Origin: JAJFHI01 sp050633705
Lineage (GTDB): Bacteria > Pseudomonadota > Alphaproteobacteria > Rhizobiales > Hyphomicrobiaceae
Assembly (NCBI GenBank): GCA_050633705.1
Contig: JBOEGZ010000008.1
Location: forward strand, 1-64,000
DNA length: 64,000 nt
Direction of reading: 5' to 3'
Positions 24,661-34,700 of the stretch are shown one piece after another; the first letter of the stretch is position 1; every line of letters starts with the position of its first letter. The notes below the pieces were generated by a model that was given only the letters and a program-made list of their open reading frames with translations, was not told where the DNA came from and made no database searches. The position numbers and the translations under genes are program-made.

Positions 24661-25953
24661 TTATCTTTCTTGGCCAAGATACCAAGTATTCTGCATTCCG
24701 ACACCTTTGATCTCAATGGCGCCACGCGGTTCGAATTTGAATAAGTGCTGAAGCGTCTCGTGACAGCTCGAGCAGATGAGAATTCGACCTGGTTGACTTT
24801 TGTTTTCAAGACGCGCAGCAAGGTTCACGGCGTCGCCCCAGACATCATAGGTGAATTTGCGCGTACCAATCACGCCAGCCATTACGGGGCCAGTGGCGAT
24901 GCCAACGCGCATGTTTAAGGGTAGACCAGTTTCTTCGCGAACCTTGGCGACAGTTGCCAGCATGTCGTGGCCCATTCGTGCCAGGCGTTCCAGGTGGTCA
25001 TGAGTGGGTTCGGGAATGCCGGATGCAACCATATACGCATCGCCAATCGTTTTGATTTTTTCGACGCCGTGTTGAGCTGCAAGGGCGTCAAACTGCGAAA
25101 CCAAGTTGTTTAAAATATCGACAACTTGTGCCGCACCCATCTCGCGCGCCATCGCGACAAAGCCCGTGATATCAGCAAACAATATTGAAGCATCGTCAAA
25201 ACTGTCAGCAATCGCTTCGCCAGGTTTTTCTTTGAGGCGCTCGGCGATCTTGTCGGGCAAAATGTTGCGAAGGAGTTTGTCTGTTTCTTCTTTGGCGCTT
25301 TCGACAAGACTGAAAGAATAGAAAACGCAGGCTGCGATCAATGCCATGGTTGTTATGGCAGCCTGTGTGTAAATGCTCCAAAGCATTGCCGGATCCGTCT
25401 CGATTAGCGCGTTTTCTGTTGGATATCTGGCTTGGGCGTAGAGGTGCAAAATCGTGGCAATGACAATAAGCGGAATGATAAGGCGCCAGCGCTCGAGCCC
25501 GAATACCACGAACGTCGCTGCCGCAACGATGAAGTATTGTATGTGAATACCGGAATCGGTCCCCAGGATCTTGGTGATGACGAAGAGCGCGACGTATTCC
25601 GAAATCAACAGCACCATACCGCCAGCCATCTCATTGATGCGATGTGACAGGGGAATAACGATCGCCGTCGCAACAAGCGCTAGGTTGATGTAGATCAACA
25701 ATTTGTATTTTTCGAAATCTAGGAAAATATGCTGCACAGCATACACGAGTGTGGTCACCGCGATTAGGTAAGCGATGAAATTCATGATCATCAGGCGCCG
25801 CTTGGTTTCTGGGTCGTAGCCTGCGGTTCCAGCTTCTGCGAGCCACTTCGATGCTTTCGATGCGGCACGCACAGTTGGCAACCGGCCAAGCTTGGAAAGG
25901 GAATCATTGAGTGGAGCTAGAAATGATCGCTTTCCAAACATTCGATGTGGCAA
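24661..25953 (-). CDS. Membrane-bound class III adenylate cyclase
   Basis: 430 residues: about six hydrophobic segments between 50 and 210 (MNFIAYLIAVTTLVYAV, ALVATAIVIPL, MVLLISEYVALFVI, FIVAAATFVVFGL and others), then a cytosolic cyclase domain. Catalytic features: metal Asp in ILFADITGF near 245, Lys in EKIKTIGDAYMVASG near 285 with the second metal Asp, Asp in FTYDVWGDAVNLAARLEN near 365-380 followed by the transition-state Asn and Arg. Lys plus Asp at the purine-reading positions indicate ATP, so the product should be cAMP. It lies convergent to the phosphatase gene and 175 bases downstream of a Crp-family gene on the same strand. Confidence 0.92.
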   Translation of the reverse strand: MPHRMFGKRSFLAPLNDSLSKLGRLPTVRAASKASKWLAEAGTAGYDPETKRRLMIMNFIAYLIAVTTLVYAVQHIFLDFEKYKLLIYINLALVATAIVIPLSHRINEMAGGMVLLISEYVALFVITKILGTDSGIHIQYFIVAAATFVVFGLERWRLIIPLIVIATILHLYAQARYPTENALIETDPAMLWSIYTQAAITTMALIAACVFYSFSLVESAKEETDKLLRNILPDKIAERLKEKPGEAIADSFDDASILFADITGFVAMAREMGAAQVVDILNNLVSQFDALAAQHGVEKIKTIGDAYMVASGIPEPTHDHLERLARMGHDMLATVAKVREETGLPLNMRVGIATGPVMAGVIGTRKFTYDVWGDAVNLAARLENKSQPGRILICSSCHETLQHLFKFEPRGAIEIKGVGMQNTWYLGQER

Positions 25954-26128
25954 CCTTTTCCTTAAGCCAACGCAACAGCGTATCGTGCTCGGTGGGTTTG
26001 AATGACGCGCTTATCTCAAACGATATTCTACGATACTGGCTTACGTGATCTGTCACTCTTGTAACAATTGAACAGATTGAATCGATTAATAGCTAATTGG
26101 AAGTCGTCGATGGAATTAGCCGATTGGG

Positions 26129-26824
26129 TTATTGGTCGGCCGTCATTTCCAATTCTTCGATGTTGCAGATGATTTCGCGACCATCGCGCTTGAGTGCACC
26201 GTTGCCTTCAAGCAGGGAGAGTGCGGTATTCACTTTCGGCCTGCTGGCGCCGATCAGCAATGCCAATTCGGTTTGTGACATTGTGAAAGGAATTGTTACG
26301 GTGTTTTCTTCCTCGTCACCGGCTTTGGTTTGTGCGGCTGCCAGGAAGAAGCGCGCGAGACGCACTTCAATTGGATAAAGTGCAATTGCTTCCAGTTGCT
26401 GGTCGGCTTCGCGAATGCGCCCACACAGAAACAACATCATCGATTCAGAGATATGAGGGTGCGTTTCACTCAGGCGCATAAACGAGGCTTTGGACAGCGT
26501 GTAGGCCGTTGTTTTTGTGACAGCCGTGGCGTCGGCGGTGCGCATTCCCCCATCAATCATGGCGATTTCACCGAACAACGCGCCAGGCTCAGCGTGGGCA
26601 AAAGAGAGTTCGCGTCCCTCAGCGGTGAGGACGGAAAGTCGAACGCGTCCATTGGTCACCAGATATATTTCACGGCCCGTATCGCCACGACCAAAAATAA
26701 CTTGTCCCGATGAGTAGCTGACTTCGCGCATTTCAGATGCGAGAGCGGCACATTCAGTCTCATTCAGGCCGGAAAAGACCTGAGTTTTCCCCAATAACCC
26801 GACAAGTTCGCTCTTTGTGGTCAT
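26129..26824 (-). CDS. Crp/Fnr-family transcriptional regulator
   Basis: 231 residues from ATG 26824, which has GGAGGGTGGAGAAACC ahead. The frame is open about 140 codons further but that part is antisense to maf and not real. The N-terminal cyclic-nucleotide-binding domain runs about 10-130, with the phosphate cassette FGEIAMIDGGMRTADATA near 85-102, whose Glu and Arg fit cAMP binding. A dimer helix is followed by a winged HTH near 170-220: FTMSQTELALLIGASRPKVNTALSLLEGNGAL. No Cys cluster for an iron-sulfur centre, so Crp-like rather than FNR-like. Next to an adenylate cyclase; divergent from maf. Confidence 0.93.
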   Translation of the reverse strand: MTTKSELVGLLGKTQVFSGLNETECAALASEMREVSYSSGQVIFGRGDTGREIYLVTNGRVRLSVLTAEGRELSFAHAEPGALFGEIAMIDGGMRTADATAVTKTTAYTLSKASFMRLSETHPHISESMMLFLCGRIREADQQLEAIALYPIEVRLARFFLAAAQTKAGDEEENTVTIPFTMSQTELALLIGASRPKVNTALSLLEGNGALKRDGREIICNIEELEMTADQ

Positions 26825-26966
26825 GGTTTCTCCACCCTCCTGGAAATATTCAGATATAGGACTCATGAGCGTACAATTTGCAATGAATTTATACCCTCTT
26901 GCTTTTCGCGGATAGGCTTTGCATGCTCCGCGCGAACGCTCAAAATGCCAATCTCGTGAGGACCTT

Positions 26967-27728
26967 ATGGCGCTAACTGGTTCAGACAAGTTTACGAATT
27001 TTAGTGTTATGAGGCGGACAGACGGTCCACGCCGCGATACCCTGCGCCGTGAACTGGCTATCCAGCAGGCCAAATCCAAGGTTCCTGGCACCCGCCCGAA
27101 ACTGGTGCTGGCGAGCGGAAGCCCCCGGCGTCTGAAATTGCTCGCCCAAGTGGGTATTACGCCAGATGCCTTGCGTCCGGCCTCAATTGATGAATCGCCA
27201 CGACGTGCAGAGATGCCACGCGGACTTGTGCAACGACTGGCGCGGGCCAAGGCAGAAACAGCGCGCGATCAAATTGCCAATGACAAAGATATCGCCGATG
27301 CGTTTATTCTCGCTGCAGATACAATCGTGTCGGTCGGTCGACGGATTTTGATGAAGCCGCAGTTTATGGACGAGGCCGTGGCATCGTTGCAAATGCTGTC
27401 TGGGCGCAACCACCGGGTTTTAACGGGCTTGAGTTTGATTACGCCAGATGATCGCATTCGCACCAAGATCGTAGATACGCGGGTGCGGTTTAAAAACCTT
27501 TCGCGGGCGGAAATCGAGTCTTATATCGCTTCGCGAGAATGGCGTGGTAAAGCTGGTGGATACGCCATTCAGGGGCTTGCCGGCTGCTTTGTAAATAGGA
27601 TCAATGGGTCCTATTCCAACGTCGTCGGATTGCCGTTGACAGAGGTTGTCGGATTGCTAACGAGCGAGAACTTCCCAATTCACTACACGTGGATCGAAGC
27701 GGCTGAAGCTGATCAAGTTGAGGAGTAG
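26967..27728 (+). CDS. maf: Maf-family nucleotide pyrophosphatase
   Basis: Hydrolyses non-canonical or modified nucleoside triphosphates to monophosphate and pyrophosphate; linked to septum inhibition. Signature LVLASGSPRRLKLLAQVGI near 48-66, then DESPRRAEMP near 76, AADTIVSVGRRILMKP near 118 with the catalytic Asp, and REWRGKAGGYAIQGLAGCFVNRINGSYSNVVGLPL near 192-225. ATG 26967 (MALTGSDKF) is preceded by GTGAGGACCTT. This gives 253 residues, about 45 more than typical Maf at the N-terminus, so a later start is possible, though the extension is in good coding sequence. Overlapping ribosome site with yacG. Confidence 0.93.
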   Translation: MALTGSDKFTNFSVMRRTDGPRRDTLRRELAIQQAKSKVPGTRPKLVLASGSPRRLKLLAQVGITPDALRPASIDESPRRAEMPRGLVQRLARAKAETARDQIANDKDIADAFILAADTIVSVGRRILMKPQFMDEAVASLQMLSGRNHRVLTGLSLITPDDRIRTKIVDTRVRFKNLSRAEIESYIASREWRGKAGGYAIQGLAGCFVNRINGSYSNVVGLPLTEVVGLLTSENFPIHYTWIEAAEADQVEE

Positions 27729-27732
27729 GGCT

Positions 27733-27987
27733 GTGGGGGAGAAAACTGGCAATCCTGGCCTGGCTGCGAATGATGACAAGCCACGTGGCAGCTGCCCGAT
27801 TTGCCAAAAGCCGACCGAATTGAAGTGGCGGCCGTTTTGTTCCAACCGCTGTGCAAACATCGATTTGTCCAGATGGTTGACGGGTGGTTACGCGATTCCT
27901 GTCACGGATGGCGATGATGATGAAGATGGAGAAGGAATTGGCGCAGATGTCGCCCGTCTTCTCGGCCAAGATGGCGATGGAACCTGA
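27733..27987 (+). CDS. yacG: DNA gyrase inhibitor YacG
   Basis: Small zinc protein that binds GyrB and inhibits DNA gyrase. GTG 27733, with AGGAG at 27721-27725, gives 84 residues. The zinc ribbon is CPICQKPTELKWRPFCSNRC (two C-x-x-C type pairs, ligands about 20, 23, 35, 39), followed by the family sequence DLSRWLTGGYAIP and an acidic tail (DGDDDEDGE). It starts four bases after the maf stop, so it is translationally linked to it, as usual in alphaproteobacteria. Confidence 0.93.
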   Translation: MGEKTGNPGLAANDDKPRGSCPICQKPTELKWRPFCSNRCANIDLSRWLTGGYAIPVTDGDDDEDGEGIGADVARLLGQDGDGT

Positions 27988-28182
27988 GCAAAAAACGCAT
28001 TGTTTGGGGGAGATTAGCGGTTCGAGGACTTCTTTCACGTCGGATCGCCGCAACTGACTTGTCAGGCACAAAACCAGTGACTATAACCGCCAAGCTTTGA
28101 GGGTGCTTCGCACTCTGAAATCATGAGGATCAGATCTCTTTAGCGCCAAAAAATTGGCGGTGAGATCAAGCCCATCCAAGAT

Positions 28183-28258
28183 GCCCGGGTAGCTCAGTTG
28201 GTAGAGCAGCGGATTGAAAATCCGCGTGTCGGTGGTTCAAATCCGCCCCCGGGCACCA
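28183..28258 (+). tRNA. tRNA-Phe(GAA)
   Basis: 76 nt with encoded CCA. Acceptor GCCCGGG/CCCGGGC, D arm GCTC...GAGC, anticodon stem GCGGA/TCCGC with loop TTGAAAA (anticodon GAA at 28216-28218), and T loop TTCAAAT. All stems pair. Confidence 0.98.
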
Positions 28259-28922
28259 CTTGATTTTCCGACATAAAATTTCCCCTAACATACTGAACGG
28301 CAAGGTCGTTTTTGGTGCTCGATATCCGCTATTTCTATCATTTGGCAGAGGCTGCAAAAATGCCGACTTCAAGAGCATTTTTCACAAGTTTAGATCGCCT
28401 GATTCCCAAAGCTTTATTGGGTTTGAGAAAAAGCTCATGCTGAGTTCTAGTGTGCGTCGCCACATAATTTGAGACAGATGGGGAAATGGTCTTCAACCCA
28501 AATGAGCGAACATTTGAAACAGGTAAGCTCGACAAGCTTATCTTGAAGAACCTGAGGCAATGTTAAGCACTATTTCACATCTAAAAAGCACGCCTCAAAA
28601 GCCATTATGCGCAAGGTGTAGGTGATGCTTAGCGGAAAACGCCTGGCAGAGATAAATGGCGACATAGAAGAGATTGAGGTTTTGCGTGTGGTGTGACGGA
28701 GCGGTGGTTTGTTCCCGTCCAAATGGGCACTTTTTGCGATCTCCATTGTCATGTGGAAGACGAGGCGTGCGCAATGCCTCATTCAGATATGGAATGGTCG
28801 GACGTATTGCGATCAAGTGACTTGATTTCGATTTTCGGTTACACAAGCCGCCTGGTAAATAGCCACCTTCGCAGGGTTGCGGAGGCATGGTTGTCACAAG
28901 GTGCGTGCGACCGGGGGAAACC
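28259..28922. other. Gene-poor stretch after tRNA-Phe
   Basis: About 660 bases with short open frames on both strands, none with a ribosome site plus a recognisable sequence. No duplicate of the tRNA 3' end and no integrase remnant was seen nearby. The last few bases carry the ribosome site of the marC gene (GGGGGAAACC). Confidence 0.5.
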
Positions 28923-29561
28923 ATGATTGAATTTGCGCAATATTTGAAGCTGTTGGTGGCACTTTTAGCGATTGTCGATGTGGTAGGAAACATTCCGTTT
29001 TTTCTGCAACGAACATCACATCTGTCAGTATCTGATCGTGTTGTGGTCGCGGTCACGGCCGGCGTCGCGACAGCCGTCATCCTTTTTCTTTTTGCAATGT
29101 TTGGTAAGAGTATTCTGCAAGCCTTCGGTATTTCCATTGCAGCGTTCAAGTTGCTTGGCGGTCTGGTTATTCTTCTCATTGCGCTACAAATGTTGGGACT
29201 AACTGCGCCAGCTGGTGGCGTCTCAGACGAGGAAAGATCAAGTGGGGCCTTGCATCCCGTGTCGATCGGAATGTTTCCGATGGCGGTTCCATCTTTTGCA
29301 GGCCCCGGTGCGATATCGGCTGTCATGGTTTATGCCCACGAAGGATTTCACTCCAACCACGACTTGATTGTAACGCTTGTCATTGCCGCCGCCGCAATGG
29401 TGGTTGTCGTTGGGCTCTCGATTGCTTCCGTGCTTGGCCAGTTTATCGGCCCTATTACCCAAACGGTCATCAACCGTTTGCTTGGGATTATTGTTGGTGC
29501 TTTGGGTGTGGAGTTTATTCTGGATGGGATCGCGACATTCTTTCCAGCCCTGGCTGCATAA
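28923..29561 (+). CDS. MarC-family integral membrane protein
   Basis: 212-residue inner-membrane protein of the MarC/UPF0056 family. ATG 28923 (MIEFAQYLKLL) follows GGGGGAAACC; a longer frame upstream lacks family similarity. Six hydrophobic segments are visible: LLVALLAIVDVVGNIPFFL, VVVAVTAGVATAVILFLFAMFG, FKLLGGLVILLIALQML, a segment around PSFAGPGAISAVMVYA, LIVTLVIAAAAMVVVVGLSIASVL, and LLGIIVGALGVEFILDGI. The motifs VGNIPFF and FAGPGAIS are typical. Once linked to multiple antibiotic resistance, but its transport role is not established. Confidence 0.93.
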   Translation: MIEFAQYLKLLVALLAIVDVVGNIPFFLQRTSHLSVSDRVVVAVTAGVATAVILFLFAMFGKSILQAFGISIAAFKLLGGLVILLIALQMLGLTAPAGGVSDEERSSGALHPVSIGMFPMAVPSFAGPGAISAVMVYAHEGFHSNHDLIVTLVIAAAAMVVVVGLSIASVLGQFIGPITQTVINRLLGIIVGALGVEFILDGIATFFPALAA

Positions 29562-29684
29562 TTTGCATGCATGAGGATTTGTTAATTTGGGGATTGGTCG
29601 TTGAGGCACTATTATTTTGTCTTCATCCAGTCCGATGACTTTCCTATCGACCAGGACATTTTATGCTCGTTTGGAGGAATTGAT

Positions 29685-30173
29685 ATGACGACTGTCAAGC
29701 TCACGCGCCGTAAACTCCTTGCTGCTGGTGGAAGCATCGTGGCAACTGGGCTCACGGGCCTGCCTACAAATGCCATCGCAGGTGGCGTTGCACCAACGCC
29801 GTCAATGCGGGGTGGGGCCAACAACTATCTTCCCGGTGCGCCTATTGTCGAACGAATTGGCGGCGGGGGATTTTGGATGTCGGGGACGGTGCGTCGTGCC
29901 GGTGATGGGGCGCCACTTGCTGGTCAGCGGATCCAGATTTGGGCTCACACGACTGAGGCCTATGAACGAGATCCACAAAGTCACGGGGCGACGCTGACGG
30001 ATTCGAATGGCAAATTCCGTCTCGAGATGCCGCAAATCATCCCGGCTTTTGGTCAAGCACATGCCCACCTGGCTTATGACAGTGATGAATTTGAAACCGT
30101 CTTTTTGCGTCCGCTGATGGCGAGTTCAAAGGATACCAGCCTTGAGGCACATTTCGTCTTGAAGCCGGTTTGA
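29685..30173 (+). CDS. Tat-exported intradiol dioxygenase-like protein
   Basis: 162 residues from ATG 29685, preceded by TTGGAGGAATTGAT. Twin-arginine signal KLTRRKLLAAGGSIVATGL at about 5-23. The body resembles the beta-sandwich of intradiol dioxygenases: GFWMSGTVRRAGDGAPLAGQ, IQIWAHTTEAYERD, GATLTDSNGKFRLEMP, IIPAFGQAHAHLAYDSDEFET. The HAH pair and one Tyr could match iron ligands, but the second ligand Tyr of true intradiol enzymes appears to be Phe (PAF), so iron chemistry is doubtful. Its stop overlaps the start of a ferric-reductase-like membrane protein by four bases. A Tat-exported protein coupled to such a membrane haem protein recalls MsrP-MsrQ, though this is not MsrP. Confidence 0.72.
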   Translation: MTTVKLTRRKLLAAGGSIVATGLTGLPTNAIAGGVAPTPSMRGGANNYLPGAPIVERIGGGGFWMSGTVRRAGDGAPLAGQRIQIWAHTTEAYERDPQSHGATLTDSNGKFRLEMPQIIPAFGQAHAHLAYDSDEFETVFLRPLMASSKDTSLEAHFVLKPV

Positions 30174-30802
30174 ACGCATTGGGCGCAAGTGAGATACGTT
30201 GGGCGCGGGCCACCTTGATCTGGTGCACACTTGCGGCTGTCTTAGCTGTTCCGTTTGTCTTTGCACTATCAAGCCCTCTGCTTGCCTGGCGCGATCCATT
30301 CTATATTGCAGCCGGAATTGCAGGCGTTATCGCTCTTAGTCTCCTACTCGTCCAGCCGTTGCTAATTGGTGGATACCTGCCGGCAATGACAGAGTATCGC
30401 CGACGCCGCGTCCATCGCTGGGTTGGGGGTGTGCTCGTTTTAGCAGTCGTGATCCATGTCGGTGGGCTTTGGATTAGCAGTCCGCCGGACGTTATTGACG
30501 CTCTTTTGTTTGCCTCACCAACACCCTTTTCGGCTTGGGGTGTAATTGCGATGTGGTCAGTTTTCGCGGTTGCGCTTTTGGCAGCCCTTCGCCGACGATT
30601 GGGACTTCGACTGCAAACATGGCGTATTTGTCATTCACTGTTGGCGATCGTGATCGTTGTTGGGACAGCCGTTCATAGCATCCAGATAGAGGGGACAATG
30701 GAGCAGATTTCAAAGGTCGTCCTTTGTACGTTGGTACTTTTAGCGACCTTTAAAGTCCTATTCGACCTTCGGGTCTGGGCTGACCGAAGGCGTTCGCGGT
30801 GA
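30170..30802 (+). CDS. Ferric reductase-like transmembrane protein
   Basis: 210-residue membrane protein from TTG 30170 inside the stop of the previous gene (TTGA). Six hydrophobic segments: ATLIWCTLAAVLAVPFVFAL, FYIAAGIAGVIALSLLLV, WVGGVLVLAVVIHVGGLWI, AWGVIAMWSVFAVALLAAL, CHSLLAIVIVVGTAVHSIQI and VVLCTLVLLATFKVLFDL. His residues in RVHRWVG, AVVIHVGG, RICHSLLA and AVHSIQI are spaced as haem ligands of the ferric-reductase/MsrQ/NOX transmembrane core. No NAD or FAD domain follows, so electrons must come from the quinone pool or another protein. Likely partner: the Tat-exported protein just upstream. Confidence 0.83.
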   Translation: MNALGASEIRWARATLIWCTLAAVLAVPFVFALSSPLLAWRDPFYIAAGIAGVIALSLLLVQPLLIGGYLPAMTEYRRRRVHRWVGGVLVLAVVIHVGGLWISSPPDVIDALLFASPTPFSAWGVIAMWSVFAVALLAALRRRLGLRLQTWRICHSLLAIVIVVGTAVHSIQIEGTMEQISKVVLCTLVLLATFKVLFDLRVWADRRRSR

Positions 30803-30908
30803 GGGTGAAACGCGGCTAATAAAATGTATTGAAAGATTTCTGAGACGGAATGTTTTTTGCAACAACACGGACGCTCCATACATAAGAAAAGACTTCAACA
30901 AAAGATTG

Positions 30909-31436
30909 TTAGGGACCCCACAACGCTGGCTTTCGCCAAGGTGTGGGAACGGACAATTCACCTTTCGCTAGCCGTTCGCCGTCGCCAAGTTCAATCGCTT
31001 GCCAAGCATCGCGCCATTCCTCTGGCAGGGGGTAAGGCGGAGCGATATTGGCTTCAGTCGTGAACCCAAAACGACCATAGTAAGCAGGGTCGCCAAGCAC
31101 AAAAACATGGGCGATGTTATCGTCTGCCAGCCGCTGCAAACCATTGCGAACGAGCGAGCTGCCAATACCCTGTTTCTGCAGCTTTGAAGCCACGGCGAGC
31201 GGGCCCAACAATGCCACTTTTGAAGGCGTTCCTTCAACGCCACAGTCGGTGAAGATCACGTGGCCGACAAGAGCCGTCCCGACGATGGCAATAATCGATG
31301 TCGTTGCTGAGGTGTCGTGCAGAAGTTCGATTACGAGGGGGAAGAGGTCTTCGGTTGGAAAGGCATCTTGATAGAGTGTTTTGAGCGCCGGTAGATTGGT
31401 CGGTTTGTTGATGCGGATTTCCAGGGCACCTGTCAT
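30909..31436 (-). CDS. GNAT-family N-acetyltransferase
   Basis: 175-residue acetyltransferase related to the YhbS group. ATG 31436 (MTGALEIRINKP) follows TTGGAGAACGAA; a GTG seven codons upstream is open. Acetyl-CoA loop is in LGPLAVASKLQKQGIGSSLVRNGLQRL (about 78-104, Q-x-x-G-I-G-S/A pattern), preceded by the strand ALVGHVIFTD. FVLGDPAYYGRFGF near 115 is typical of the YhbS-like subgroup. Substrate unknown. It lies alone on the minus strand between the ferric-reductase-like gene and a large secreted protein. Confidence 0.9.
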   Translation of the reverse strand: MTGALEIRINKPTNLPALKTLYQDAFPTEDLFPLVIELLHDTSATTSIIAIVGTALVGHVIFTDCGVEGTPSKVALLGPLAVASKLQKQGIGSSLVRNGLQRLADDNIAHVFVLGDPAYYGRFGFTTEANIAPPYPLPEEWRDAWQAIELGDGERLAKGELSVPTPWRKPALWGP

Positions 31437-31740
31437 TTCGTTCTCCAAGCTTTGCACCTGTCACTATGATCTTTCGTTTCGGTGTCGCAACAACACAATT
31501 CTGGGTGATTGCGCAGGGATCATCAACGTCGGAAACGTCGGGTACGCCCGGATAACAGCAGGCGACAGGCAACTGTCTCATTACGTTGGCAAAAGATACC
31601 GGAAGAGATATCCGGCTTACCACGGGAATTAAGTGCAAGTTTTGCCAGCGTTTGGTTATTGAAGTGAGAATGGTTATCATGATTTCCAGCGAATGGTGTG
31701 AAAAGTGCTGTGAGGAATTTGAGAGCGAAAGGTCATTGTT
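31437..31740. other. Divergent intergenic region
   Basis: 304 bases between the GNAT gene (minus) and the 1058-residue gene (plus). Promoters for both should lie here, but I cannot point to boxes with confidence. No gene or RNA seen. Confidence 0.5.
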
Positions 31741-34700
31741 GTGGCGGTCGGGTGGAAGTCTTTCAGCGGCTGGGCGCTAGGCGTTAAGCGCGGCGGTTCT
31801 GGCGCACTGTATGTAGCGATTTTTCTCCTTCTTTCCTTCGCCACAGCGCGCGCCGCCGACGTTAGCTCTTTGATCAAACAACTTGACCGGACCGAGTGGG
31901 AAATCGTGTCCGAGGAAGTAACAAAGCGCCTCCCGAATCTGATCGGCGGCGAGGCTGAACAGGCCCTGTTCAAAAAGTTGATGCAATCCTCGCAAGAGAT
32001 GGCAGGGATCGCCGAGGCCCTGCAAAGCGGTGACTACCAAGGGCTTGGAAGCCTGTCGGCGAGTATTCTGGCGCGTGACCTTGAGGCGATGGCGGCACGG
32101 CGTTTTGGTGAAGATTCGCGCCTCTTCCAATCGATCCAATTGGTCAAAGGCCATCCCAAACTTGCTAAGAAACTCACGTTGGCCGCGTTGAATGCCGATG
32201 CAGTTCGCGCGCGCATGGCCGTGCGAGAGGCGCTTAAAGAGTATGCGGAAAAAGAGGTTGCAGCCCTTCAAGCTCAAGGCGAAAAATTCTGGAAGGACAT
32301 GATACGCAGCGTTGTTCCAGGCCAAAGCGTATTTTCCAAGCTCGGTGTTGATCCGGTCGATCTTTATCTTCAAGGTATCCGCGACTGGAGCGATTTCACA
32401 TCGAGAACCCGACTGCGGTTTAACAATGGCATGTTGGATTGCCTGGCCTTGCGTTATCGCAAAATTCGCGACCAAGGCGGCAGCCACTCCGACGCCCGCC
32501 TTGAAATCGAGAACTTTGATACCGGCACCGGCATTGGAAGCAATTTCGATTGCAGTGCCGAAATGCGCAAGCGGAGCGGTCAGACTGGAAGTAGAAGTCT
32601 GTCGCAACGGTTTGTCGATTTCTTTAGGTCAACAGGACGCAGTACAGCCGCACTCGGCGAGCTGGGCATGACGTCCGGCGAAGTGGTTGATCTTATCCAG
32701 ACGTACGAAAACAGCGGTGGACGAACGCGCGGAGAATTTTCTGACTGGCTGCAAGACCGGCTCTTGAAAAACATCACAGCGCGCGCTGATGGCCTGATGT
32801 CGTCGATCAACGATGTGCAGAAAAAGGCGGCCGCGAAACAAGTTTCTGAGGCAGAGCGACTTATGGCGGCAATTGAGGCTGAGATTGCCAAACTGGACCG
32901 TGACAAAGACGAAAACTCAGGCGGCGACAAAGACAAGTCAACAACCGGCCGTCGCGGTGGTGAGGCACAGACGTCGGGTCGCGCCGGTGAGGATAACCGG
33001 ACAGCCGCGGGCGCGCCGACGGAGGATGACCCAGAACCCAAAAAGGACGAGCCGGAACCCAAGAAGGAGACAGCACAATGCGACGCGCTAACGGCCCTCG
33101 TTGGTTCGGTTGATCGTCGATCGACCCAGGCCTCTCCTGTTGAAGTGGACAAGTTGGTGGCCGATCTAACGGCGCGTGTAGACGCTGCTCGGGCAGAAGA
33201 CAATTGCCCCGCTGGAATATTTGCATCAGCCGATGTTGCGCGCACGCGCCTTGAAGCGATGTCAGGACTACGCGAAAGGTTTCAACAAGCGATCCGTTCG
33301 TGTGATTTTGGCGCGCTACAATCGCTGAGGTCTGAAGCACAGCGCGTCGCGCCAGGTGCGTTCGACCACGAGGTCACCCTATTGCAGACCGCGAAAACCG
33401 GAATCGATCAATTCAAACAAGGAAAGGCCAGCTTTGACGCTGGTAACTATGCGAGCGCCAAAGCAACTCTGCAGCGCGCCTTGTCGGCTTTTGGTGAACT
33501 GCCTGCCGGCACATGCCAAACGCATGCCGGTCGCGCGCAAGATGGGCTCGATACTACCGTTAAGATCTTGGCCCAGGAGGTGATCGTCAATCGGGCCATC
33601 AACACCTGTGACGTGCCGGGCATGAAAAAGATCTTAAATACATATAAGAATCGAAAACTGCGCTTCTTCAAGGTTTCAGTCGCCCGGATCACGGCAGCGC
33701 TTCCCGATTGTGAGGAAAAGGACCGCATTATTGCCGAAGGCAAATTTTGTGAGGCAGCGCGTGGCAAATTAAATTCCGCGCGCGCAGACTTTCAGGCAAA
33801 TCGATTGAAGGCGGCGCGGAAAACCTTAGTCGCCCTCAATCAAAAAATATCCAATGACAACACCAAACGTTGCTCGGACCTACCCGCCCGCGTTCAACAA
33901 GGTTTAGACAATCTCAATATCCTGAGGGCAGAGTACGACCGCCTTACAGCCGCCAAAAACAATTGTGACGTCAAGAAGCTCAACAAGCTTTTGACGCGCT
34001 ATCGCAAGAAAGACCACGCCTGGTATAAGAATGCGACGGCATATGCCACGCGCGCGATTGATACATGCAACAGCAAAAGACCACCCACGCGCCAGGAAGC
34101 TATTGCAGACTGTCGTCGTCAAGCCACGGCTCAAGACAAGGTCTACGGAACGACGCGTTTCAATCAAACAAACGGCAGTTACACGTGCCATTTTTGCGCG
34201 AAAGGATTTGTTTCGACAGGCAGTGCCTGCATACCAGATGTTGCTTCTGCTGAAACCGATTGCCGTCGCCAAGTTACCGCACAAGGTAAGGTTTACGCCA
34301 AAACGCAAATGCACAATGACGGCAGTTATAACTGTCACTGGTGTGAACCTGGACATTCATACGTGAACGGTAGCTGCTGGAGTGCCACAGCACTTGCTGA
34401 CGCCCAATGCCGTCGCGATATCGCCCGCAAGGGGCGAACCTTTGCACGCGTCGAGTTTTTGCCCAACGGTCGTTACGTTTGCCATTCATGTCCAAAGGGG
34501 CAGATTTATGCGACTGATGGTCGGTGCTGGACACAGGCGGCATTTGTCGATGCCAGGTGCCGTCATGATGTCGCTCGTATGGGAAAGGTTTTTGCCCGGG
34601 CTGTCATTCAACGAAATGGACAATACCGGTGCCTTTGGTGTGAGCGGGGGATGTATTACAGGAATGGTCAGTGCCATTCACGCCAGCGCGACATTAGCCG

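Noticed and set aside
26825..27250. A 140-codon extension at the N-terminus of the Crp-family gene
   Set aside because: It is rich in Arg and Ser, antisense to maf and unlike any Crp; a strong GGAGGG ribosome site at 26824 marks the true start.
28183..28922. Genomic-island attachment at tRNA-Phe
   Set aside because: No repeat of the tRNA 3' end, no integrase and no change in gene type downstream.
32580..33245. 221-codon minus-strand frame inside the 1058-residue gene
   Set aside because: Ser/Ala/Arg-rich mirror of the opposite coding strand, no ribosome site.
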